From: CAWUKT01 sp963923035
GTDB taxonomy: Bacteria; Bacteroidota; Bacteroidia; J057; JADKCL01
Direction of reading: 5' to 3'
Length of the DNA stretch: 16,433 nucleotides
Assembly: GCA_963923035.1 (NCBI GenBank)
Contig: CAWUKT010000121.1
Span: 1 to 16,433 of the forward strand
Positions 7,250-14,047 of this stretch are shown here, piece after piece. Each line of letters opens with the position of its first letter. Within the stretch, counting starts at the first letter, position 1. The translations under genes were made by a program, and so were the position numbers. The notes beneath the pieces are model-generated. The model was given only the letters and a program-made list of their open reading frames with translations, was not told the DNA's origin and did not search any database.

Positions 7250-8317
7250 ATGAAAAAAACGACGCTCATATCCATCCTTGTCCTGCTGGCCACTTCGTTC
7301 GCCGGAGCCCAGGTCGTGGTGGTTTGGCCGGGAGATGCCAACGCCAACGGGATCGCCAACCACATAGATTTGTTGTCGGTGGGGCTCGGCTTTGGAAATC
7401 TGGGACCTGCGCGGGGAGCAGTCAATAACGCCTGGCAGGCGGATTCGGCTTCGACCTGGCAGCAACAAACGCCGGGCGGCACCGACCTCGCCCACACCGA
7501 CTGCGACGGTGATGGCATCGTCAACACGGGTGACACCGTGGCCATCGGGCAGAACTTCGGCCTTTCCCACGGCACCGTGGTCCCCGATTCCTTTTCTCCC
7601 ATCTCGTTTTTTGCTCCGCCAGTGGGCATCAGCTTTCCCCAGGACAGCATTACCATCAGTGGAAATACCGTCCTGGCGGTGGACATTGTGGTAGGAGACA
7701 GCCTGAATCCGCTGGACAGCATTTATGGCCTCGCATTTTCCATCCTTTTCGATACCAACCTGGTCGATTCGATGGACATTCAGCTCGGAGGCGGCTTCAT
7801 GAACAGTGGAAGCGGTCTGTTGACCCTCTCCCGGGTCAGGGGCACCCGGGCCGATTTATCCTTGGTGCGGACAAACCAGATCAATACGGCGGGCTTCGGT
7901 AAAATTGGCGGGATCAACATCGTCATGGACGACAACCTCCGACTCACGTCGGAATACGAACTCAACCTCCAGGTCGTGGACATGTATGTCATCGACCGCA
8001 ATGAAAATGCAATCCCGGTGCGCCCGAAGGGCGATACCTTGAAGATAACCACCCTCACCACGGGGCGTACCCTTCCTGAGCTTCCCCTGAAAATCTATCC
8101 GGTCCCCGCTTCAGACTGGCTGGCGGTAGAAGCTCCCTTCAACATAGACTCAGTTGTAATCTTTGATACTCAGGGCCGAAAGGTCCGGGCCAACCAATTA
8201 CAGGGTGTTCAGCGAGGTCGTTTGGACCTGGCTGGATTGCCCTCCGGAATGTACCTCCTTCATGTCCATTCTCCCGATGCCGAGTTCCGACAACGCATCC
8301 TGATTCAGCGAGAATAG
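7250..8317 (+). CDS. Secreted dockerin-like / cohesin-like protein with T9SS type A sorting domain (paralog 2)
   Basis: The protein has 355 residues and the same architecture as the product of 5864-6919. A signal peptide covers residues 1-20 (cut near AGAQ). EF-hand-type loops are D29-x-N31-x-N33...D40 and D84-x-D86-x-D88...D95. The cohesin-like beta region at about 130-255 contains IYGLAFSILFDTNLVD and GFGKIGGINIVMDDNLRL. The T9SS tail runs from about 281 (KIYPVPASDWL ... DLAGLPSGMYLLHV ... QRILIQRE). The paralogs agree best in the loops and in the GGINIVMDDNLR strand, and differ strongly in linkers and tails, so the duplication is old. The PKD protein gene starts 62 bases downstream on the same strand with no terminator between, so the two are probably cotranscribed. 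Substrate and partner are unknown. Confidence 0.85.
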   Translation: MKKTTLISILVLLATSFAGAQVVVVWPGDANANGIANHIDLLSVGLGFGNLGPARGAVNNAWQADSASTWQQQTPGGTDLAHTDCDGDGIVNTGDTVAIGQNFGLSHGTVVPDSFSPISFFAPPVGISFPQDSITISGNTVLAVDIVVGDSLNPLDSIYGLAFSILFDTNLVDSMDIQLGGGFMNSGSGLLTLSRVRGTRADLSLVRTNQINTAGFGKIGGINIVMDDNLRLTSEYELNLQVVDMYVIDRNENAIPVRPKGDTLKITTLTTGRTLPELPLKIYPVPASDWLAVEAPFNIDSVVIFDTQGRKVRANQLQGVQRGRLDLAGLPSGMYLLHVHSPDAEFRQRILIQRE

Positions 8318-8379
8318 ACCTCCATTTGAACACTCTTTTCTCTCCCTCAGAATAAACCACAGCTCAACAGGAAGTAACT

Positions 8380-11316
8380 ATGAAAAAAACAAGATTCATT
8401 ATCTTGACGGCACTTGCTATGCTCTGTTGGTGGGGCATCAGCCCCGCCAATGCTCAACAGACGCTCACGGTCACGGGCTTTGTCCTTGAACAAGGCACCT
8501 TCAATCCCGTCGCCAACCATCCGGTCAACATCGCGCTGGATTCGATCAACGGATTCAACTATTTCAACACGGTCAGCACCAACGCTTCGGGGCAATACAC
8601 CGATGTGATCTCGGTACCCGCGAACGCCAATGTTGGGCAGGGAAATGTCTGGACCTTTGATTGCCAGCAGTTTTTCCAGGGCAGCAGCTTTACCTATACC
8701 CCGAACATCACGATGATCACGGATACCTTCGTGATTTGTCAGACCGTGGGCAGCTGCAATGCCTTGTTTTCCTATTCCTCCAACGGCAACAACTTCAACT
8801 TTTCCGACGCTTCCTCGGCGTCCGGTTCCCAGATTTCGTCCTGGAACTGGTCATTTGGGGATGGAAACAGCTCTTCCTCCCAAAACCCCAGCCATGTCTA
8901 CGGAGCACCGGGGATATTCCCGGTCTGCCTGACGATTGTAACCAACAACGGTTGCACCAGCACTTATTGTGACAGCGTAAACGTCACCGGTGGCTCCGGC
9001 AATTGCCAGGCGTTCTACGTGGTCCAGGGCAGTGGTTCCGGCCAATTCTTCTTCCAGGACGCCTCCACGGGCACGACTCCGGGCACGGGCTACTTCTGGG
9101 ACTTCGGTGATGGCAACTTCTCCGGTCAGCAAAATCCGAGCCATGTGTACAATGCCTCTGGTGTGTATACGCCTTGTTTGACCATTTTTGACTCTCTGAA
9201 CAACTGCCAGGACACCTACTGCGACACGCTCGTCGTTGCCCTCACGGGTCCGAATTGCCAGGCCAGCTTTGTTTACCAAGCCGGCGCCAATGGACAGGTC
9301 TTCTTCTCCAGCAATTCCACCGGCACCAACCCCACCACGCAGTACTCCTGGTCCTTCGGCGACGGCAGCGGTGGCTCCGGTTCCAACCCGAACCATACCT
9401 ACAATGCCCCCGGCACCTATATCGCCTGCCTCACCATCTTTGATTCTTTGGGCTGCCAGAGCACCTACTGCGATTCGATTGTGGTCAATTCCACCGGTCA
9501 GAACTGCCAGGCCAATTTCATCTTCCAGCAAGGCCCGGGCGGACAGGTCTTCTTCCAGAGTACGTCTACCGGTACCAATTTCCTTACAAACTACCACTGG
9601 AGCTTCGGTGACGGCACGAGTGGAAGCGGTCCCAATCCCAACCATGTCTACGCCAACTCGGGTGTGTACACGGTTTGCCTGACCATTTTCGACTCGACGA
9701 ACTGCCAGAGCACCTATTGCGATACTGTGAACATCAGTGTTTCGGGTTGCCAGGCGAACTATAATTTCCAGCAAGCGGCCAATGGCCTGGTCTTCTTCCA
9801 GGACAATTCCGTCGGCGTCAGCAACAGCACCTATTTCTTCTGGGACTTCGGTGACGGCACCGTAGCAACGGGCCCCAATCCCCAGCATACCTATACGAAT
9901 GGCGGCGTGTACTTAGCTTGCCTGACGATTTCCGATTCGCTCAACAATTGCCAGGACACCTACTGCGATACCATCCTCGTCAATACGGGCGGCGGCGTTT
10001 CCTGCCAGGCAGCCTTCGGCGTCAGCTACAATGGCAACTCGGTGGTCTTCTCCGATCAATCTTCGGCATCACCGGGTCAGGTCATCGCTTGGTTCTGGGA
10101 CTTCGGCGATGGCACCACGTCCAACATGCAAAACCCGGTCAAGAACTACGTCCAGGGTGGACTCTACACGGTTTGCCTCAGCATTGAGACCTCTGACAGC
10201 TGCTTCTCGACGACTTGTCAGCAAGTCCAGGCGGCCGGTGGTGGCGGTGGTTGCCAGGCCTACTTCAACTACAATGTGGGCGGCAATGGCCAGGTCTTCT
10301 TCCAGGATGCCAGTTCCGGCACTTCGGCCTTCGGCACCAGCTATTTCTGGGACTTCGGCGACGGCAACATCGGCTTTGGTCCGACCCCCAACCATACCTA
10401 CGCCAACAATGGCCTCTACCTCGTTTGCCTGACCATTTCCGACTCCTCGACGAATTGCCAGGATACGTGGTGTGACTCCATCTTCGTGAATACCAACGGT
10501 GGTGTGAACTGCCAGGCGGACTTCCAGTGGAGCTACAGTGGAAACACCGTGGTCTTCAACGACCAGTCCACTGCGAACCCTGGATTTGTCAACGCATGGT
10601 TCTGGGATTTCGGGGACGGAACCACTTCCACCCTCCAAAACCCCAGCCACAACTACGCCCAGGGCGGCCTCTACAACGTTTGCCTCACCATCCAAACCTC
10701 TGACAGTTGTGTCTCCACGACTTGCAACCAGCTCCAGGCGAACGGTGGCGGCGGCAATTGCCAGGCCAGCTTCAGCATCCAGCCCGATACCTCGGGTCAG
10801 TTCAGTTGGATCATCACGAACACCTCTTCCAGCAATACCCCGCTGTTCTACTTCTGGGACTTCGGTGATGGAAATACTTCCACGGCTCAGTTCCCGACCC
10901 ATACCTACAGCACTGCGGGCACCTACCTGGTTTGCCTGACGGTCAACGATTCGCTCCAAAACTGTGTCGACACCCACTGCGATACGGTTTCGATCTCGAA
11001 TCCCGGCTTGCCGATCACCGTTCAGTCTCCGGTCCTCAGCAATTCCCAGCCTGAGTTCACCAGCGAAGTCAGCCTGTATCCGGTGCCGGTCAACAACCAG
11101 CTGAACATCCGGATCGATGCCGTGGACGGCAGCGAAGTCAGCGTGGACATTGTCAACCTGTCCGGTCAGGTGGTCCTCCGCCAGGTGCCCGGCTACTTGC
11201 CGCAAGGACAGAGCCGCGTAGAGGTCGATGTCAACCAGTTGGCGGATGGCATGTACTTCACCCGCATCCAGTTGGGCGAAGAGACCATCACCCGCAAATT
11301 CATCGTGAAACACTAG
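8380..11316 (+). CDS. Secreted protein with nine cysteine-rich PKD modules and a T9SS type A sorting domain
   Basis: The protein has 978 residues. A signal peptide covers 1-25 (cut after ANA before QQTL). Residues about 28-120 resemble a carboxypeptidase-regulatory or CNA-B-like beta domain (VTGFVLEQGT...PVANHPV...TNASGQY). Nine PKD modules follow, each with a W(D/S)FGDG motif; their first Cys are at 126, 209, 293, 376, 457, 542, 625, 711 and 794. Each module carries four Cys, in the pattern C(Q/N)A ... CL(T/S)(I/V) ... C-x4-C, which probably form disulfides outside the cell (inference). Residues about 897-978 (SLYPVPVNNQL ... GQVVLRQV ... LADGMYFTRI ... RKFIVKH) are a T9SS sorting domain. 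PKD modules act in adhesion and binding of polysaccharide or protein; no catalytic domain is visible. A strong terminator follows at 11390. Confidence 0.9.
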   Translation: MKKTRFIILTALAMLCWWGISPANAQQTLTVTGFVLEQGTFNPVANHPVNIALDSINGFNYFNTVSTNASGQYTDVISVPANANVGQGNVWTFDCQQFFQGSSFTYTPNITMITDTFVICQTVGSCNALFSYSSNGNNFNFSDASSASGSQISSWNWSFGDGNSSSSQNPSHVYGAPGIFPVCLTIVTNNGCTSTYCDSVNVTGGSGNCQAFYVVQGSGSGQFFFQDASTGTTPGTGYFWDFGDGNFSGQQNPSHVYNASGVYTPCLTIFDSLNNCQDTYCDTLVVALTGPNCQASFVYQAGANGQVFFSSNSTGTNPTTQYSWSFGDGSGGSGSNPNHTYNAPGTYIACLTIFDSLGCQSTYCDSIVVNSTGQNCQANFIFQQGPGGQVFFQSTSTGTNFLTNYHWSFGDGTSGSGPNPNHVYANSGVYTVCLTIFDSTNCQSTYCDTVNISVSGCQANYNFQQAANGLVFFQDNSVGVSNSTYFFWDFGDGTVATGPNPQHTYTNGGVYLACLTISDSLNNCQDTYCDTILVNTGGGVSCQAAFGVSYNGNSVVFSDQSSASPGQVIAWFWDFGDGTTSNMQNPVKNYVQGGLYTVCLSIETSDSCFSTTCQQVQAAGGGGGCQAYFNYNVGGNGQVFFQDASSGTSAFGTSYFWDFGDGNIGFGPTPNHTYANNGLYLVCLTISDSSTNCQDTWCDSIFVNTNGGVNCQADFQWSYSGNTVVFNDQSTANPGFVNAWFWDFGDGTTSTLQNPSHNYAQGGLYNVCLTIQTSDSCVSTTCNQLQANGGGGNCQASFSIQPDTSGQFSWIITNTSSSNTPLFYFWDFGDGNTSTAQFPTHTYSTAGTYLVCLTVNDSLQNCVDTHCDTVSISNPGLPITVQSPVLSNSQPEFTSEVSLYPVPVNNQLNIRIDAVDGSEVSVDIVNLSGQVVLRQVPGYLPQGQSRVEVDVNQLADGMYFTRIQLGEETITRKFIVKH
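8755..10983 (+). repeat. Nine tandem PKD module repeats, about 250 bp each
   Basis: Module starts, taken at the first Cys codon, are spaced 83, 84, 83, 81, 85, 83, 86 and 83 codons apart. Modules 5-6 and 7-8 form a two-module unit: 6 and 8 share VVF, WFWDFGDGTTS, QGGLY and TSDSC with CxSTTC, while 5 and 7 share VFFQD, CLTISDS, NCQDT and a (T/N)GGV linker. This points to a recent duplication of a two-module block of about 500 bp. Such repeats are prone to recombination and to assembly collapse. Confidence 0.85.
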
Positions 11317-11389
11317 AATTTTAATGATAGATAAGTAGATCGATTTTTTTAGGATAGTATTCGTTTAGCACACATTTCCAAACAGTGTC

Positions 11390-11420
11390 GGAGCCGCCCC
11401 AGGGGCGGCTCCATTTTTTT
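11390..11420 (+). terminator. Rho-independent terminator of the PKD protein gene
   Basis: A perfect 11-bp GC-rich stem, GGAGCCGCCCC and GGGGCGGCTCC around a single A (11390-11412), is followed by ATTTTTTT. It lies about 75 bases after the stop codon at 11316. Confidence 0.9.
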
Positions 11421-11432
11421 ACAATAGGGCAT

Positions 11433-11453
11433 AAAAAAAGGGCCCGAAGGCCC
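11433..11453 (-). terminator. Rho-independent terminator with UUCG tetraloop for the minus-strand 182-aa gene
   Basis: Read on the minus strand, GGGCC-TTCG-GGCCC (11453-11440) is followed by seven T (11439-11433). It lies 20 bases after the stop of the 11473-12021 gene. With the terminator at 11390-11420 it separates two convergent units. Confidence 0.85.
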
Positions 11454-11472
11454 GTATAAGGGGGAGTTGGAT

Positions 11473-12021
11473 TCAGGAAGGGAGGACCAGTTCGTAGCGC
11501 TGGTTGAGGTTTTCCCACTTGCCAGTGAACAGCATCAGCGAGCGTTCGAGGTAGGCGATCATCTCGGGTTCGGGGACAAAATAGGTTTCGTCCACCACCT
11601 TTTGCTCCGTATTCTTCAATCCGATCTTGAAATAGAGGAGCATGGCCACCTCCGACAGCGGATTCTTGATCCGCAGGATGCCGTTGTTGTAGGCCTCGGT
11701 GAACTTGATGATCATGCCGATCACGGCCTGGGTGCTGTCGCTTTGGCCGAGTTGGTGGGTCAGGAGGGTTTGGAGGTGGGAAAACAAACGCTCGGCCTGG
11801 TCGCGGGTATAGAGGTCAAAGGCGGCCCGAAAGTTGATGGCCAGGACGGCCAGGGAATAATTGAACTTGACGAACTCGTGGTTCGGAACCGTCATCTGCG
11901 CATTCTCCAGTCCCCTTTGTACCGGGTCCCAGATTTCAAACCAGTGGTTGTCCACCTGCTGGAAGATGGTATCCATGATGGCCGCGACCGCGTTGAGTTC
12001 AGTGATGGGTTTCTTTTCCAT
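11473..12021 (-). CDS. Hypothetical protein, 182 aa
   Basis: I do not recognise this protein. It has no signal peptide or membrane segment and looks largely helical, for example VKFNYSLAVLAINFRAAFDL and AERLFSHLQTLLTHQL. The ATG at 12021 gives MEKKPITELNAVAAIMDT. It is the last gene of the minus-strand group purS - cysteine desulfurase - Fe-S carrier, but a strong hairpin lies just upstream at 12042-12081, so it may be transcribed separately or at a reduced level. It ends at a UUCG-loop terminator. The frame is clearly coding, being bounded by terminators with ordered neighbours, but no role can be given. Confidence 0.7.
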   Translation of the reverse strand: MEKKPITELNAVAAIMDTIFQQVDNHWFEIWDPVQRGLENAQMTVPNHEFVKFNYSLAVLAINFRAAFDLYTRDQAERLFSHLQTLLTHQLGQSDSTQAVIGMIIKFTEAYNNGILRIKNPLSEVAMLLYFKIGLKNTEQKVVDETYFVPEPEMIAYLERSLMLFTGKWENLNQRYELVLPS

Positions 12022-12030
12022 GATTGAGGG

Positions 12031-12081
12031 AGGGAAAATGAAAATGCACCGTTCCGGGAATTAAGCCAAAACGGTGCATTT
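12031..12081 (-). terminator. Strong intercistronic hairpin / probable terminator after the Fe-S carrier gene
   Basis: A perfect 12-bp stem (AAATGCACCGTT at 12042-12053, AACGGTGCATTT at 12070-12081) encloses a 16-base loop. On the minus strand it is followed by the T-rich TCATTTTCCCT. It lies 17 bases after the stop of the iscA-like gene and 20 bases before the ATG at 12021. It could end the upstream message, protect its 3' end, or only partly block read-through. Confidence 0.6.
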
Positions 12082-12098
12082 AGGTGTTGGGGTCACAA

Positions 12099-12446
12099 TC
12101 AGACGGCGAAGCTCTCTCCACAGGCGCAGGTCCGGGAGGCATTGGGGTTGTTGAAAACAAATCCATTGCCGTTGAGACCATCGGTGAAGTCCAGCTGGGT
12201 GCCGATGAGATACAAGAGGCTCTTTGCGCCCACATAGACACGAACCCCATTGTCATCAACCACATGATCACCAGGCTTTTCCTGGTTGTCGAATGTCAGG
12301 TCGTAAGAAAGGCCGCTACAACCGCCGCCCTTCACTTCAACCCGAATCCCAAAGGTTTCATCGTGGCCTTCTTCCTTCCTCAGATTGCTGAGGTGCTCGC
12401 GGGCTTTGTCCGAAACTGTGACGATCGGTTGCGTGGTGGTGCTCAT
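12099..12446 (-). CDS. iscA: A-type iron-sulfur carrier protein (HesB/IscA/SufA family)
   Basis: The protein has 115 residues, the usual length. A-type carriers accept a 2Fe-2S or 4Fe-4S cluster and pass it to apo-enzymes in the cytoplasm. The three ligand cysteines are present: C43 in GGGCSGLSY, and C107 and C109 in the TCACGESF tail. The fold signature (VTVSDKAREHL, IRVEVKGGGCSG, DFTDGLNGNGFVFNNPNA) is intact. It lies downstream of a cysteine desulfurase gene on the same strand with a 100-base gap, which supports a joint role in cluster assembly. The sequence alone does not separate IscA, SufA and ErpA, so the symbol is a family label. Confidence 0.92.
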   Translation of the reverse strand: MSTTTQPIVTVSDKAREHLSNLRKEEGHDETFGIRVEVKGGGCSGLSYDLTFDNQEKPGDHVVDDNGVRVYVGAKSLLYLIGTQLDFTDGLNGNGFVFNNPNASRTCACGESFAV

Positions 12447-12495
12447 AGGATCTTTACTTGATGTGGTTTTCTTTAATTCAAGTCAAATGGTTAAA

Positions 12496-12528
12496 CGAAA
12501 ATACACAATATTTTGTTCTCTCCCCAAG
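12496..12528 (-). promoter_or_regulatory. Possible promoter of the iscA-like gene
   Basis: Read on the minus strand: CTTG (12528-12525), a 21-base spacer and TATTTTCG (12503-12496). This departs from the TTTG/TAnnTTTG pattern by one base in each box. It lies 50 bases before the ATG in the 100-base gap after the desulfurase gene. It could give the carrier its own transcription. Confidence 0.3.
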
Positions 12529-12546
12529 CCGTAAAGGTCTGGATCA

Positions 12547-13725
12547 TTACATCGCGTTTTGGCGGGCCCGCCAGGCGGGATTGCGCGGGCGCAGCTTGCC
12601 AATGGCCCTGTGGACCGTCGCAATGGCCGTTTCGACCTCTTCCGAGGTCGTAAACCGCCCCAAAGAGAAGCGAATCGAAGCGTACGCATCGTCGTGGCTC
12701 AGGCCCATGGCCGCCAACACGTGCGACGGCTCGATGGCGGCGCTCGTGCAGGCGCTACCCGTGGCCACGGCAATCGGGGCCATCGCCATCAGCAGGGCTT
12801 CCGCATTCACATAGCCGAAGCGGACATTCGTCACGTTGGGCAGGCGGGGAGCGCCCGCCCCATTGACAGCCGTCTCCTCCAGTTCGAGGATGCCCGCTTC
12901 CAGGCGGTCCCGGAGGGCGGCAATCCGCTCCCGATCCGTGGCCAGCTCTTGCTGGGCCAGTTCCATGGCCTTCCCAAAGCCCACAATGCCGGGGACATTC
13001 AGGGTGCCACTGCGGCTGCCGCGTTCGTGGCCGCCTCCGTGCATCACGGGAGCCAGGACCACCCGCGGATTGCGGCGGCGGATGTACAGGGCCCCAACGC
13101 CTTTGGGGCCGTAGACCTTGTGGGCCGTGAAGGCCATCAGGTCGATGCCCATTGCCTGAACGTCCACGGGCATTTTTCCCAATGCCTGCGTCCCATCCGT
13201 CATCAGCAGGGAACCCTTGCGGTGCACCAGTTCGCTGATCTCGCGGATCGGTTGCAGGACGCCCGTTTCGTTGTTGCCCAGCATCACGGACACCAGCACC
13301 GTCTCGTCGCTGATGGCATTTTCCAGGACCTCCAAATCGATCAGGCCCTGTCCATCCACCGGCAGGTACGTCACCCGCTTCCCAATGGTTTCGAGGTATT
13401 CGCAGACATCGAGAACGGCCTTGTGTTCGGTGGCGACGGTGATGAGGTGATCCCCCTTGCGGACATATTTCTCGGCGACGCCCTTCAGGGCGAGGTTGTC
13501 GCTTTCCGTGGCACCGGAAGTGAAGACGATTTCTTCGGGGACGGCACCGATGGCGGCTGCGACCCGTTCCCGGGCGATCTTGACGGCTTCCCCCGCTTGC
13601 CAGCCGTAAGGGTGGCTGCGGGATGCGGCATTGCCGAATTGGCCCTGAAAAAAGGGCATCATTTCCTCCAGCACCCGGGGATCGAGGGGTGTGGTGGCGT
13701 TGTAATCAAGGTAAATGGGGGGCAT
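12547..13725 (-). CDS. iscS: Cysteine desulfurase, IscS/NifS-type (class I, PLP-dependent)
   Basis: The protein has 392 residues. It should take sulfur from L-cysteine to give alanine and an enzyme persulfide, the sulfur source for Fe-S clusters and thio-modified tRNA. Visible signatures: YLDYNATTP (5-13), FTSGATESDNLA (68-79), TEHKAVLD with PLP-stacking H101, N152 in GNNETG, D177 and Q180 in TDGTQALGK, the PLP Schiff-base lysine K203 in FTAHKVYGPKG, and the persulfide cysteine C326 in ATGSACTS. The C-terminus after about 380 is short and basic (RPRNPAWRARQNAM) and lacks the E. coli IscS ending. The ATG at 13725 lies three bases after the purS stop, so the two are surely cotranscribed. A true IscS or a NifS/SufS-like paralog cannot be told apart here; the SACTS loop fits the IscS/NifS group. 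Confidence 0.93.
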   Translation of the reverse strand: MPPIYLDYNATTPLDPRVLEEMMPFFQGQFGNAASRSHPYGWQAGEAVKIARERVAAAIGAVPEEIVFTSGATESDNLALKGVAEKYVRKGDHLITVATEHKAVLDVCEYLETIGKRVTYLPVDGQGLIDLEVLENAISDETVLVSVMLGNNETGVLQPIREISELVHRKGSLLMTDGTQALGKMPVDVQAMGIDLMAFTAHKVYGPKGVGALYIRRRNPRVVLAPVMHGGGHERGSRSGTLNVPGIVGFGKAMELAQQELATDRERIAALRDRLEAGILELEETAVNGAGAPRLPNVTNVRFGYVNAEALLMAMAPIAVATGSACTSAAIEPSHVLAAMGLSHDDAYASIRFSLGRFTTSEEVETAIATVHRAIGKLRPRNPAWRARQNAM

Positions 13726-13728
13726 GTC

Positions 13729-13983
13729 CTAGTTCAGCTCGACCAGCTCGAACTCGTAGCTCTCCATGATGAGGTTGGCGAGGAGTTTCTTGCAGGCTTC
13801 GTCCACCGTGGCTTCGGCGGTGGCCCGGTCCTCGGCTTCGAGGTCGAGTTGGATGCGCTTGCCGATGCGGAGGTCGTCCACTCCGGCCAATCCGAGGTTG
13901 GTAAGGCCAAGGGTCGTGGCTTTTCCTTGGGGGTCAAGCAGTTCCGGACGGGGCATGATATTGATGTGCGCGCGAAATTTCAT
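13729..13983 (-). CDS. purS: Phosphoribosylformylglycinamidine synthase subunit PurS
   Basis: The protein has 84 residues, typical for PurS. PurS is the small dimeric subunit that holds PurQ and PurL together in the fourth step of purine synthesis (FGAR to FGAM). Family features: N-terminal strand KFRAHINIMPRPELLDPQGKA, the GLTNLGLAGVDDLRIGKRI stretch, and the LLANLIMESYEFELVEL C-terminus. purQ and purL are not next to it; instead it leads an operon with a cysteine desulfurase gene 3 bases downstream. A -7-like box lies just upstream. Confidence 0.93.
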   Translation of the reverse strand: MKFRAHINIMPRPELLDPQGKATTLGLTNLGLAGVDDLRIGKRIQLDLEAEDRATAEATVDEACKKLLANLIMESYEFELVELN

Positions 13984-14005
13984 AGCTGAAGTATCAATTT
14001 GAATC

Positions 14006-14013
14006 CAAAATTA
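14006..14013 (-). promoter_or_regulatory. Putative -7 promoter box of the purS operon
   Basis: Minus-strand TAATTTTG is a perfect TAnnTTTG match ending 22 bases before the purS ATG at 13983. No clear TTTG lies 19-21 bases upstream, so the -33 part is weak. It sits in the 64-base gap after the lipoprotein gene. Confidence 0.45.
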
Positions 14014-14047
14014 GACAAATTTCCCCGACTTCACCACCTCGAACTTT

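Noticed and set aside
5864..8317. Cellulosome components
   Set aside because: No glycoside hydrolase, classical scaffoldin or clostridial features; export is by T9SS. Only the calcium-loop layout resembles dockerin.
8851..11313. Minus-strand open frames at 8851-9888 and 10069-11313
   Set aside because: Antisense shadows of the PKD repeats; their apparent repetitiveness only mirrors the repeated coding strand.
12559..13989. Plus-strand open frame of 476 codons
   Set aside because: Antisense to the cysteine desulfurase and purS genes, both of which have complete family motifs.
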